9,961 nt of DNA from JANMCE01 sp031360915 (GCA_031360915.1 JANMCE010000076.1:1-9961), one strand, 5' to 3'; positions 1 to 6,609 are shown, numbered from the stretch's first letter. Numbers and translations are program-made. The notes: a model not told the origin generated them from the letters alone.

Positions 1-450
1 CCACCTGACCGCCAGGGCAACGTGCTGCGTCCGTCGACGTCGCTCACTCTTTCGTTCCGCCTCCCTCCTACCTGCGACGCTCATGCCGCAATGGACGCAG
101 CCACCAAGACGCTGCTCGCCGATCCGCCTTCGAACGCTACCGTGACGATAAACGGGCGCGAAGCCGCTACCGGTTGGAACGCGCCAGAGTTCGCGCCCTG
201 GCTGCTTGAGAGTCTCGACGCCGCGTCAAGTGAGATGTTCGGATTGCCGACCCTGACTGAAGGCGAGGGCGGCAGCATTCCGTTCATGGGCATGCTGGGC
301 GACAAGTTCCCCGACGCGCAATTCGTGATCACCGGTGTGCTCGGCCCTGAAAGCAACGCCCACGGACCCAACGAGTACCTCCACCTGCCGACGGCCGAAC
401 GCATCACGGCCGCGCTGGCCATCGTGCTCAACGATCACGCCAAGCGGTAG
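1..450 (+). CDS. M20 family metallopeptidase, C-terminal part (5' end outside window)
   Basis: The frame is open from the first base and ends at TAG 448-450, so only about 149 C-terminal residues are present. M20 enzymes are zinc-dependent dipeptidases, carboxypeptidases or deacylases with a catalytic domain interrupted by a small dimerisation domain. The first part (NVLRPSTSLTLSFRLPPT) fits the end of that dimerisation domain. The later part returns to the catalytic domain, with EGGSIPF followed by GPESNAHGPNEYLHLP. The histidine of NAHGPNE (codon at 361) corresponds to the conserved C-terminal metal-ligand histidine of M20 proteins. The likely substrate is a small peptide or N-acyl amino acid, but it cannot be told from this fragment. 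The MFS exporter gene starts 3 nt after the stop, so the two are probably cotranscribed. An internal ATG start is unlikely because family similarity runs up to the window edge. Confidence 0.85.
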   Translation, partial: PPDRQGNVLRPSTSLTLSFRLPPTCDAHAAMDAATKTLLADPPSNATVTINGREAATGWNAPEFAPWLLESLDAASSEMFGLPTLTEGEGGSIPFMGMLGDKFPDAQFVITGVLGPESNAHGPNEYLHLPTAERITAALAIVLNDHAKR

Positions 451-453
451 ACG

Positions 454-1683
454 GTGTTCCGTCTGCTGCGACGCAATCGAGATTTCCGCGCCCTGTTCAT
501 TGGCGAAGTCGTCTCCCTCGGCGGGGACTGGTTCGCAACGGTCGCCATCGTGGGCGTGCTGAGCGACGCCACCAACGGTTCGGCCCTCGCCATCGCCGGA
601 ATCTTCGTCGCGCAAATGCTGCCGTCATTCCTGCTTTCACCGTTCGCAGGGCCGGTCGCCGACCGATTTGATCGCCGTATCGTGATGGTGGCGTCATCGC
701 TCCTCGCCAGCATCGCCGCTCTTGGGTTCCTTTTCGTCAAACCGGGCCACATCTGGGTGGCTTACGTGTCGCAGCTCATCATCTCGAGCCTGGCCGCATT
801 CTTCGCTCCCGCCGCTGGTGCTGCGCTGCCGAACCTGATCGATGCTTCCGATCTCCCCGACGCCATCCGCGCCACCAGCTCGCTGTGGGGCATCATGCTG
901 GCTGTCGGCGCCGCGACGGGCGCACTGTTCAACCAGCTCTTCGGCCGCAATGCGTCATTCGTTGCCAACGCAGCCAGCTTCGTCATCGCTGGTTTCGCGA
1001 TGTGGACGATTCGGCGTTCGACCAACGCCGAGCGCGGCTCGGTACGACCACGGGTCCATCCGATCAAAGACAGTCACGAAGCCATGGTGTACGCCCGCCG
1101 TGACCCGGCGCTCGTGGCTCTGCTCTTCGCAAAGGGCGGCGTCGGCTTGTCAGGTGGCGTGGTCGCGCTGCTCACAACACTGTCCGTTGAGCGGTTCCAT
1201 GCCGGTGACACAGGCGTCGGTTTTTTGCTTACTGCCCGTGGCGTTGGTGTCGTGGTCGGTCCGCTTTGGGCAAAGCGCTACACCGCAAACGGCATGGCCA
1301 CAGTGCTAAAGGTCTGTGGCCTGTCGTGCGTGGTGTACGGCGCGGCGTACGTTGGTGTTGCGATGGCACCGGTCATTGGTCTTGCTGCCCTCGGCACCAT
1401 GGTTGCCCACCTCGGCGGCGGCAATCAGTGGTCCCTGTCGGTGTACGGCATTCAGGCCCGATCGTCCGATGAGTTCCGCGGCAGGGTCCTGGCCGCCGAC
1501 ATGGCAATCGTGATGTTGGCCTCAACCATCAGCTTCTTCGCAGCTGCGTTCCTGCAGCGAACACTCGGTACAGGAACGGCCATGGCCATACTGGGCGTGC
1601 TGGCGGTGGCGTGGGGTCTCCTCTACCTCCGCCTCACCCGAACTCTTCGCGAGGAAAACGTGCTCCAAACCCAGCCGGCCTAG
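454..1683 (+). CDS. MFS transporter (MFS_3/EntS-like exporter type)
   Basis: A 409-residue, highly hydrophobic protein of typical major facilitator length, predicted to sit in the cytoplasmic membrane with about 12 helices. The N-terminus (MFRLLRRNRDFRALFIGEVV) is typical of the MFS_3/EntS-like branch, which exports small molecules such as siderophores or drugs. The loop between helices 2 and 3 carries motif A as GPVADRFDRRIVM, around residues 66-78, with Asp70, Arg71 and Arg74-Arg75. The GTG start at 454 matches the usual N-terminus of the family. No good Shine-Dalgarno precedes it. It lies 3 nt after the M20 peptidase stop, which suggests translational coupling in one operon. The substrate is unknown; the peptidase neighbour allows an amino acid or peptide-derived substrate, but that is inference. 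Confidence 0.88.
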   Translation: MFRLLRRNRDFRALFIGEVVSLGGDWFATVAIVGVLSDATNGSALAIAGIFVAQMLPSFLLSPFAGPVADRFDRRIVMVASSLLASIAALGFLFVKPGHIWVAYVSQLIISSLAAFFAPAAGAALPNLIDASDLPDAIRATSSLWGIMLAVGAATGALFNQLFGRNASFVANAASFVIAGFAMWTIRRSTNAERGSVRPRVHPIKDSHEAMVYARRDPALVALLFAKGGVGLSGGVVALLTTLSVERFHAGDTGVGFLLTARGVGVVVGPLWAKRYTANGMATVLKVCGLSCVVYGAAYVGVAMAPVIGLAALGTMVAHLGGGNQWSLSVYGIQARSSDEFRGRVLAADMAIVMLASTISFFAAAFLQRTLGTGTAMAILGVLAVAWGLLYLRLTRTLREENVLQTQPA

Positions 1684-1727
1684 GTCCGTCAAATTCGCGG
1701 TGTTACATCCCGTGAGGCAGCGATATC

Positions 1728-1928
1728 ATGGTGATCGTGGAAGTTCGCCGACCCGATCTAAGTAAGTACGCCGGTCGCTACGTCGCGCTCGACCTGGCCA
1801 CCGATGTCGTTTTAGCCGACGCTGCCACCATGCTTGATCTCGTGAAGATCATTCGGGAACGCGGGCTTCGAGCGTCGATCGTTCGGGCACCACGAGACGA
1901 TGAGCCGGTGCTCGTCGGTCTCGGATGA
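1728..1928 (+). CDS. DUF5678-like small protein
   Basis: A 66-residue protein with the layout seen in DUF5678 members. It has a short lead-in, then KYAGRYVALDLATDVVLADA (a 'Y-x-G-x-[YW]-V-A-L' strand with a second strand), a helix (TMLDLVKIIRERGL) and a final strand ending in RAP. The molecular function of DUF5678 is unknown. Members are often encoded next to other small genes. ATG 1728 is preceded by GTGAGG (1712-1717) at about 10 nt, an acceptable ribosome binding site. The TGA stop (1926-1928) overlaps the ATG of the next frame in an ATGA arrangement, which points to a formerly coupled two-gene unit. The second member now looks broken. Confidence 0.6.
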   Translation: MVIVEVRRPDLSKYAGRYVALDLATDVVLADAATMLDLVKIIRERGLRASIVRAPRDDEPVLVGLG

Positions 1929-2258
1929 TCAAACGGCCCCCCGTCTATCCCTTCTACGCCGAGGAACATCTCCGACGCGGCAGAACCGTGCTTCGCGCAG
2001 ATGATCCCGCCGCGCGAGTCTGGGTTGAGGATGGACTTCGCCGTCGACCTGTGAATGCGCATTTCGCATCTGTACCGAACCGCGCTCGGCGCGGCAGGCG
2101 TACCCATGGACGGAAATCGAATCGTGCTGGATGGCGCTACCGTGCAGCGGTGTGTCGGAGCCGGTGTCGCTCACATCAGTTGGTTAGATCGCGAGTGCGC
2201 AGCCCGGGGGCTCCGTCAACGCGGCCGACACGCCCCCTCGCTGCTGTTCGATGAATGA
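1925..2258 (+). pseudogene. Probable decayed partner gene of the DUF5678 protein (frame-shifted)
   Basis: A reading frame starts at ATG 1925, overlapping the DUF5678 stop by 4 nt. It looks coding for about 45 codons (MIKRPPVYPFYAEEHLRRG onwards, third positions mostly G/C). After about 2060 it turns into Arg/Ser/Pro-rich out-of-frame-type sequence and runs to a stop at 2254. From ATG 2055 another frame takes over with more protein-like composition (LYRTALGAAGVPMDGNRIVL onwards) and ends at TGA 2256-2258. The simplest reading is one gene of about 110 codons with a frameshift near 2050-2060. I do not recognise the product. A retropepsin-like protein was considered, but the Asp-Thr-Gly motif is missing. 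It could also be chance open sequence. Confidence 0.3.
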
Positions 2259-2399
2259 AACCCGGATCGGCAGCGGGTCAGTGGCGTACACGTCACGCGA
2301 ATGAACTTGTCGACTCGCCGACGTCGCTCACAGTTTGGTCGTAACGGCGCGGAGTCATGTGAGCTGCGATGAACCGAACAACTGACGCGATCGAGACGG
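2259..2399. other. Non-coding gap before the toxin-antitoxin promoter
   Basis: With the doubtful frame above, 1929-2434 forms a stretch of about 500 nt without a secure gene. In 2259-2399 I see no convincing coding frame, tRNA or terminator. An ATG at 2369 opens a 20-codon frame that ends at TAG 2429-2431 inside the promoter of the next gene. It has no ribosome binding site and is probably chance. Confidence 0.4.
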
Positions 2400-2434
2400 T
2401 TGACGAGCTCAAGATATCGTATTACGTTTAGTAA
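2400..2434 (+). promoter_or_regulatory. Predicted leaderless promoter of the toxin-antitoxin pair
   Basis: TTGACG at 2400-2405 fits a -35 box. After a 17-nt spacer, TACGTT at 2423-2428 fits a TANNNT -10 box. Transcription starting 7 nt after the -10 would begin at 2435, the G of the GTG start, giving a leaderless mRNA. In-frame stops directly upstream (TAA at 2432-2434) exclude an earlier start. Confidence 0.55.
2418..2426. promoter_or_regulatory. Palindrome over the -10 box, candidate autorepressor operator
   Basis: CGTA-T-TACG is a perfect 4+1+4 inverted repeat overlapping the -10 hexamer, and a GATATC palindrome lies just before it (2413-2418). Ribbon-helix-helix antitoxins commonly repress their own operon through short inverted repeats in the promoter. 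That this is the binding site is inference. Confidence 0.35.
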
Positions 2435-2689
2435 GTGGAGTTTCATCGTTCGGCTGCTCGTCACGGCATCGGTGAGGCGGACATCATCCACGCCGTGGAG
2501 CACGCAACTGTCGTCGTTGATCTGGATGCCGATGCCGACCCGCCGAAGGTTCTGGTCATCGGCCCGGGGAAAGACGCACAACTCGTAGAAGTCATCATTC
2601 TCAATCTCGCCGACGACCGACAGCTCGTCATCCACGCAATGCCACTCCGCCCAACGTTTCACGACTTACTCCCTGAAGGAGGATCCTGA
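2435..2689 (+). CDS. Putative toxin of a type II toxin-antitoxin pair (BrnT/DUF4258-like)
   Basis: An 84-residue protein starting with GTG 2435. It resembles a widespread actinobacterial small-protein type: MEFHRSAARHGIGEADIIHA at the start, then a strand (VVVDLD), a proline turn and strand (PPKVLVIGPG), two more strands (LVEVIILNLADDRQLVIHAM), and a final Arg/helix (LRPTFHDLLP). This order of helix, strands and a late HAM-x-LRP motif resembles the BrnT/DUF4258 superfamily, whose BrnT members are RelE-fold ribonucleases. RNase activity here is inferred from that resemblance only. It is followed after 2 nt by a ribbon-helix-helix gene, the toxin-first order of brnTA. There is no Shine-Dalgarno; the start coincides with the predicted transcription start. 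It could instead be a non-toxic homologue. Confidence 0.65.
   Translation: MEFHRSAARHGIGEADIIHAVEHATVVVDLDADADPPKVLVIGPGKDAQLVEVIILNLADDRQLVIHAMPLRPTFHDLLPEGGS
2676..2683 (+). promoter_or_regulatory. Strong ribosome binding site of the antitoxin, inside the toxin gene
   Basis: AAGGAGGA lies 8 nt before ATG 2692, close to an ideal Shine-Dalgarno, and is embedded in the last toxin codons. The toxin has no such site, so the antitoxin should be translated more strongly from the shared mRNA. Confidence 0.7.
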
Positions 2690-2691
2690 TC

Positions 2692-2973
2692 ATGGCTGCG
2701 AAGAACAAGCCCTACGTCACCCGCACCGGACGCGTCCTGAGCGAGGCTGATGTCGACGCCATCGCCGACGAGGTTGCCGGCGACATTGATGTCGAAGCGT
2801 TGAAGCCGCGCCGCCGTGGCCGCCCCAAGCTCGAAGGTGGTCCGGCCGACGTCGTTCCTGTCCGGCTCGACAGCATGCTTCGAGCCGCCGTCGAGGACCG
2901 TGCATCGACCGACCAAACAACCACCAGCGAAGTCATCCGCGAGGCACTGCGTCGGTACTTGCACGTCGCCTGA
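2692..2973 (+). CDS. Ribbon-helix-helix (CopG/Arc-type) antitoxin or autorepressor
   Basis: A 93-residue protein. Residues 54-60 (VVPVRLD) form the DNA-contacting strand. Residues 61-72 form helix 1. Residues 75-92 (TTTSEVIREALRRYL) give the turn and helix 2 of a ribbon-helix-helix fold, which dimerises and binds operator DNA. Residues 40-46 (RRRGRPK) resemble an AT-hook core and could add minor-groove contacts. The acidic stretch at residues 18-36 could be the flexible toxin-binding part, although in many pairs that part is C-terminal. ATG 2692 has an excellent ribosome binding site and lies 2 nt after the upstream stop. Expected roles are neutralising the upstream protein and repressing the promoter near 2423. 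The fold assignment is firm; the antitoxin role is inferred from context. Confidence 0.75.
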   Translation: MAAKNKPYVTRTGRVLSEADVDAIADEVAGDIDVEALKPRRRGRPKLEGGPADVVPVRLDSMLRAAVEDRASTDQTTTSEVIREALRRYLHVA

Positions 2974-2995
2974 AGGCTCCCGGAACCAGGAAGGG

Positions 2996-3016
2996 ATGGC
3001 AGCGCCATTTCTGTTT
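2996..3016 (+). terminator. Weak candidate terminator after the toxin-antitoxin pair
   Basis: ATGGC-AGC-GCCAT forms a 5-bp stem with a 3-nt loop, followed by TTCTGTTT. The stem is short and the T run is broken, so it may not be functional. The remaining gap to 3186 between these convergent genes shows no gene. Confidence 0.25.
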
Positions 3017-3186
3017 GAGTCCATCAGGGTGAACGTACAGTCTGAACTCATCAGCCATTTTCGCGAATGTGAACCGTGACTGGTCATTAACCCGTCGGGA
3101 CCCAAACAAAAACATCCGCCAGCAAGCCGCGACTGCCCACCCCCCATCGGAAGAACGCCAACTTGCCTTCGCCCCGCCTAAGACCG

Positions 3187-3924
3187 TCAGCCTTCGGGGG
3201 TGGGGATGGCCGTTGCGTCGAGCACTTGAAGGTGGTTCGACAGCACGTCGCTGTTGGGAATGAACACGATCGAGCCGTCCTCCAACTGCATCTCCATGCT
3301 CGCGGGACGCACCGCAACGATGCGCCCGGTTCGACCGGCGGTCTTGACCGTCCAGCCCGGATGCACCACACCACGCAGATAGCGGCCGGCGGCGATGTGA
3401 CGCGAGATATCCCTCCCGCCGAACCCAACCAGCAGGGCCGCTGAAAGCGAAACGCAGGCCAGCACGGCAGCGAGAACCAGGTTGACCACCGCGGTGTCGA
3501 TGCCCAACTGGGCGACACCGATCAACCCGGCGAAGGCCATCACCACGGCTGCGATCATGCGCTCGAGACCGGGCTTGCGCTGCCCGGTTGCCTTCAAGAT
3601 GCCGCGGCCCACCGTCATGCCGAGCAGCGTGCCAGCCACCTTGCCGGCGATGATCATGACACCAGCCACCACGACCTTCGGAACATAGGCGATGATGCTG
3701 CTTGGGATGTGGTCGAGTGAGCCGGGGCTGGACTGAGCCAGCGCGAACAGGACACCGGCCACGACGAACAGCCAGAACACAAAGCTGGCAATAGCCGGTG
3801 CCACTTCCTTGATGGCGTCGGGCTGATTTGGCCTGGTGAGGTACTTCTTCAACAACGGGGCCAGGATGGAACCCAGGATGAAGCAGACCGCTATAACCGC
3901 GCCCGCGATTATCAATGACTTCAT
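3187..3924 (-). CDS. MscS-family mechanosensitive channel protein (short form)
   Basis: A 245-residue membrane protein with about five predicted hydrophobic segments. From about residue 169 it has the MscS pore-to-beta-domain transition: GGRDISRHIAAGRYLRGVV, then a beta-rich stretch (GWTVKTAGRTGRIVAVRP, MEMQLEDGSIVFIPNSDVL). The last stretch matches the conserved 'dG..v.iPNs' of MscS. Such channels release ions and osmolytes when membrane tension rises. The C-terminal alpha/beta vestibule domain of E. coli MscS is absent; the protein ends soon after the beta domain. ATG 3924 follows directly on the TAA of the preceding gene and has GGGAG about 8 nt upstream. It is the last gene of the sigma factor operon, so its expression is probably tied to that regulator. 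Gating properties cannot be judged. Confidence 0.82.
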   Translation of the reverse strand: MKSLIIAGAVIAVCFILGSILAPLLKKYLTRPNQPDAIKEVAPAIASFVFWLFVVAGVLFALAQSSPGSLDHIPSSIIAYVPKVVVAGVMIIAGKVAGTLLGMTVGRGILKATGQRKPGLERMIAAVVMAFAGLIGVAQLGIDTAVVNLVLAAVLACVSLSAALLVGFGGRDISRHIAAGRYLRGVVHPGWTVKTAGRTGRIVAVRPASMEMQLEDGSIVFIPNSDVLSNHLQVLDATAIPTPEG

Positions 3925-4248
3925 TTATTGTGCTCCCTGAATTCGTTTCGGATCGACAAGCACTGACGCTGTCCGCCACGGCAAGGTCAACATGTCGAGC
4001 AACAGCGCCGGCGTCTCCCCCGCCTTGGGCGATGGGGTGACAGCCCGCAGCATGCGCTCGCGGAAGTCCTCGGTTGGTGCCAGGGCCTCTTCGAGGTGCG
4101 AGCCCATAGTCGGGCTGAACTCGGTCAGCTCATCGAGACGAACGGCTGCTTCAGGATGCTTTTCGATATAGCGCTCCAGCCGCGCGGGAGCCTCGTCGAG
4201 CCACTTGAGCAGGTCTGCATCGGTTGCCTTGCGAAACGGGACGCTCAT
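3925..4248 (-). CDS. Putative anti-sigma factor, cytoplasmic, no zinc motif
   Basis: A protein of 107 residues from ATG 4248, or 109 from ATG 4254. I prefer 4248 because GAAGGA lies about 6 nt before it but directly abuts the other ATG. ATG 4248 also overlaps the sigma factor stop by 4 nt (ATGA), implying coupled translation. The N-terminal helices (DADLLKWLDEAPARLERYIE, then KHPEAAVRLDELTEF) resemble the first helices of anti-sigma domains, which clamp ECF sigma factors. The His-x3-Cys-x2-Cys zinc signature is absent, and there is no clear membrane helix, only a hydrophobic patch (LLLDMLTLPW). Position between an ECF sigma gene and an effector gene supports the role. Sequence alone does not prove it; it could be another sigma modulator. 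Confidence 0.5.
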   Translation of the reverse strand: MSVPFRKATDADLLKWLDEAPARLERYIEKHPEAAVRLDELTEFSPTMGSHLEEALAPTEDFRERMLRAVTPSPKAGETPALLLDMLTLPWRTASVLVDPKRIQGAQ

Positions 4249-4781
4249 CGCCATTCCTTCAATCGTTCCGACAGCGTACGCCTTGCCCTGAACAACCGCG
4301 TCTTCACCGTGGGCAACGGCAGACCGAGCACCTCAGCAATTTCCTCATAACTCATGCGTTCGATCTCGCGAAGCACGACAATTGATCGGCTCACGCTGTC
4401 GAGCGTGTCGAGCGCAAGCCACAACCCGTCCACTGCGGCACGGCCAGCAACGGTGCGTTCGGTGTCGATCTGTCCGACAGCCTGCTCGGTTTCACCCATC
4501 ACCATTGGGTCGCGGGCTTCTTCCCGACGGCGACGCAGCGACGACACGGCGCAGTTGTGGGTGATGCGCAGCACCCAGTTCTTGAGCGGCGCGTCGCCCC
4601 GATAGTCACCAATGTGCTGCCACGCTCGAAGCAACGCTTCCTGCACCACGTCTTCGGCCATGGTTCGTTCACCCACGATCGACTGCGCGACCCGGTACAT
4701 GGCGGGGCCGAACTCGGCGACGAGATCCTCGATCGGAACTGCGGCAAATTCACCCGGCGGCTCGGCGACGGCGGCGCTCAC
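4245..4781 (-). CDS. ECF-type RNA polymerase sigma factor (sigma-70 family)
   Basis: A 178-residue protein of standard ECF length with two sigma domains. Region 2 (about residues 20-90) includes AEDVVQEALLRAWQHI, the core-binding and -10-reading part. Region 4 (about residues 120-175) includes SRSIVVLREIERMSYEEIAE followed by VLGLPLPTVKTRLFRARRTL, the helix-turn-helix that reads the -35. The start is GTG 4781; an in-frame TGA at 4796-4794 blocks a longer protein. Only a weak GGGGTG precedes it. The stop overlaps the next gene by 4 nt, and mscS-like follows directly, so the three form one operon. ECF factors respond to stress, often envelope or osmotic stress, and usually activate their own operon. 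The mechanosensitive channel makes osmotic or envelope stress the natural guess, as inference. Confidence 0.88.
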   Translation of the reverse strand: MSAAVAEPPGEFAAVPIEDLVAEFGPAMYRVAQSIVGERTMAEDVVQEALLRAWQHIGDYRGDAPLKNWVLRITHNCAVSSLRRRREEARDPMVMGETEQAVGQIDTERTVAGRAAVDGLWLALDTLDSVSRSIVVLREIERMSYEEIAEVLGLPLPTVKTRLFRARRTLSERLKEWR

Positions 4782-5001
4782 GAGACACCCCGATCAGCGG
4801 GCGCGACACAAAAGGCACTCCGGTCGTGGACCGCGTCGAGGACAATTCGGAGGAGGAATGGAGACATTGCGGTTGATTCCGGTCGAAAAGCTGTGAGGCT
4901 CGAACGGGACGGATGCGAACGATAGTCGGCTGCGCTCGGTTCCCAAAGCAGCTAAATGGGCACTAAGCCGCAGAATTTCGTGTCTACCCCGGATTTCCAC
5001 G

Positions 5002-5007
5002 TACCGT
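5002..5007 (+). promoter_or_regulatory. Predicted -10 box of a leaderless promoter (pseudogene)
   Basis: TACCGT lies 6 nt before ATG 5014, the same geometry as at 2423, 8342, 8394 and 9810. No clear -35 is seen. The rest of the gap 4782-5001, between two divergent transcription units, holds no supported gene. Confidence 0.45.
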
Positions 5008-5013
5008 GAGTCC

Positions 5014-5663
5014 ATGAGCGGATGGAATTTCGCAGACGTCTGGGAGAATCACGCTGATCGATTTCCGGATGCACCCGCCCAGGTCTGGGGCGAGCAGCGG
5101 ACTACCTGGCGTCAGTTTGATCGGCGAGCCGATGGTCTCGCCAACGTGATGCTGGCTCCAGGCGTCGTCGAGCAGGACAAGGTTGCGCTCTACCTGTACA
5201 ACCGACCCGAGTACCTTGAGTCGACTTTCGCGACCTTCAAGGCAGGGCTGGCGCCAGTCAACACCAACTACCGCTACGGCATCGAAGAACTGGCCTACCT
5301 CTGGGACAACGCCGACGCCGTTGCGGTCGTGTTCGAAGGATGCCTCACCGACCGAGTTGAGGCTGTGCGTCAACGCCTGTCCAAGTTGCGCACCTTCATT
5401 CACGTCGCCGACGGCTCAGGCCAGCTTCGACGTGATCGAACTCCTGGAAACAATCGCCCGCGAGCGGGTCAAGTCGATCTCCATCGTGGGTGATGCCTTC
5501 GCCAGCCCCATTCTGCGCGCCCTCGACGCCGAACCGAATCGTTTCGACATCAGCTCGCTCCGGGTCATCGTGTCCTCGGGCGTGATGTGGAGTGCTGACC
5601 GAGTTGGCTAAGAGTTCCCTGTGAATGTTCATGGCGGGGAATGCGTTGCCTGACGAAGTAGGT
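5014..5663 (+). pseudogene. Fatty-acyl-CoA synthetase (AMP-forming), decayed remnant
   Basis: Three blocks of an acyl-CoA synthetase can be read. Block 1 (5014 to about 5418, frame 1) is a good N-terminus: MSGWNFADVWENHADRFPDA, then TTWRQFDRRADGLANVM, NRPEYLESTFATFKAGLAPV and ending IHVADGSG. Block 2 (about 5420-5611, frame 2) resumes with FDVIELLETIARERVKSISI and SSLRVIVSSGVMWS, then meets TAA at 5609-5611. Block 3 (5621-5663) reads VNVHGGE and, after a shift, PDEV, matching the GGEKVxPxEVE motif near the C-terminal domain. The P-loop (TGGTTGxPKG type) between blocks 1 and 2 is missing, as are the core between 2 and 3 and the C-terminal lysine domain. Relatives have roughly 530-550 residues, so well over half the gene is lost. 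No activity is possible. A predicted leaderless promoter remains at 5002. Confidence 0.8.
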
Positions 5664-5698
5664 TGACGCTTTGAGAGCACCCTTCCGACAACGCTCCC

Positions 5699-5703
5699 AG
5701 GAG
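5699..5703 (+). promoter_or_regulatory. Ribosome binding site deciding the Bax-inhibitor-like start
   Basis: AGGAG lies 9 nt before ATG 5713. This favours 5713 over an in-frame TTG at 5671, whose 14 extra residues are not membrane-protein-like. Confidence 0.65.
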
Positions 5704-5712
5704 TATCACCCC

Positions 5713-6507
5713 ATGCCCAATCCCGTTCTCAATGACAAAGCCTTCCGCGAAGCCTCTGGCGCGGGCTGGGCCGCCCCCGATAGTGCCACCCAGTACAGGG
5801 CAGGCATCACCGACGGCCCGTCGTCCCCGATGGCCTCCACCGGTCGCATGACCATGTCCGGTACCATGACTGCCACCGCCGTGCTGTTTGGCCTTCTACT
5901 TGCCGCCGCCGTTTTCGGCTGGAACGCGGTAAAGACCGGTACCGGTTTTCCGTCATGGATACTCGGGGCGATTCTCGGCGGGTTCGTGCTCAGCATGGTG
6001 CTGCGGTTCAAGCCGAAGATGGCCATGGTAATCGCCCCGATCTATGCCCTCATCGAAGGGCTCGTGGTCGGCGGAATTTCCAAGGTCTACAACGAGGCCT
6101 ACAAGGGCATCGTGTTCCAGGCGGTCGGCGCCACGCTTGGCGTGTTCGCCATCATGCTCACCCTCTTCGCCACCCGCATCATCAAGGTGACCGACCGCAT
6201 GCGTCGAGTCGTTGGTGCCGCAACGGGCGGGCTGATGTTGTTCTACCTCATCTCGATCGTGCTTCATCTCTTCAAGGTCGACGTACCCCTGATCAACTCG
6301 GCGTCCGGCTTCGGCATCCTGTTCAGCGTGCTCGCTGCTGGACTTGCCGCATGGCACCTCACGCTCGACTTCGACAACATCGAGAAGTGGACCAAGGCCG
6401 GGTCACCCAAGTACATGGAGTGGTACGCGGGTTTTGGCCTCATGGTCACCGTAGTCTGGCTGTACCTTGAGCTGCTCCGGTTGCTGTCGAAGCTGAACCG
6501 TCGGTAA
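5713..6507 (+). CDS. Bax inhibitor-1/YccA family membrane protein
   Basis: A 264-residue protein with the actinobacterial BI-1-like layout (BaxI_1 type). It has a soluble N-terminus of about 45 residues beginning MPNPVLNDKAFREASG, then seven predicted membrane helices. The first of these are VLFGLLLAAAVFGW, WILGAILGGFVLSMVL and MVIAPIYALIEGLVVGGISK; the last is ECF-independent and reads FGLMVTVVWLYLELLRLL. Relatives are cytoplasmic-membrane proteins. The wider family includes calcium-leak channels and the FtsH-associated E. coli YccA, but the role of the actinobacterial type is not settled. Start ATG 5713 is chosen on its AGGAG site. The upstream acyl-CoA synthetase is a wreck, and a candidate terminator follows, so this is probably a single-gene unit. 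Its own promoter is not obvious; TTGACG at 5663 lacks a good -10. Confidence 0.85.
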   Translation: MPNPVLNDKAFREASGAGWAAPDSATQYRAGITDGPSSPMASTGRMTMSGTMTATAVLFGLLLAAAVFGWNAVKTGTGFPSWILGAILGGFVLSMVLRFKPKMAMVIAPIYALIEGLVVGGISKVYNEAYKGIVFQAVGATLGVFAIMLTLFATRIIKVTDRMRRVVGAATGGLMLFYLISIVLHLFKVDVPLINSASGFGILFSVLAAGLAAWHLTLDFDNIEKWTKAGSPKYMEWYAGFGLMVTVVWLYLELLRLLSKLNRR

Positions 6508-6517
6508 GCGTCTCGCC

Positions 6518-6566
6518 AACGCCCGTGTTCGGTCCCTTCTGGCGGCCCAACCCGGGCGTTAACCAT
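6518..6566 (+). terminator. Candidate terminator after the Bax-inhibitor-like gene
   Basis: AACGCCCG (6518-6525) and CGGGCGTT (6553-6560) are perfect 8-nt inverted repeats around a 27-nt loop, followed by AACCATTTTC. The loop is long and the T run short, so the strength is uncertain. Confidence 0.4.
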
Positions 6567-6609
6567 TTTCGGCCCGTCTCGCTGAGAAACTGAGAGACAA
6601 CCTGCACAA

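Noticed and set aside
2160..2235. tRNA-like string TCAGTTGGTTAGATCGC, resembling a tRNA D-arm
   Set aside because: No matching acceptor stem, anticodon arm or GTTCRA-type T loop follows, so a tRNA or tRNA-based attachment site is not supported.
2369..2431. 20-codon frame MNRTTDAIETVDELKISYYV ahead of the toxin gene
   Set aside because: No ribosome binding site, and it runs through the predicted promoter; probably chance. The 10-nt match ATGAACCGAA with position 8365 is also likely chance.
2933..3979. Long 348-codon open frame on the minus strand, with a protein-like piece at 2933-3058 (RLYVHPDGLKQKWRCHPFL)
   Set aside because: Most of it is out-of-frame shadow of the MscS-like gene with Arg/Gly/His-rich composition, and it also overlaps the antitoxin gene. 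The short piece looks protein-like but has no family match I recognise and no ribosome binding site.
4860..4895. Short frame after a GGAGGA stretch (METLRLIPVEKL)
   Set aside because: The Shine-Dalgarno abuts the ATG with no spacing, the peptide is 11-12 residues, and nothing supports expression.
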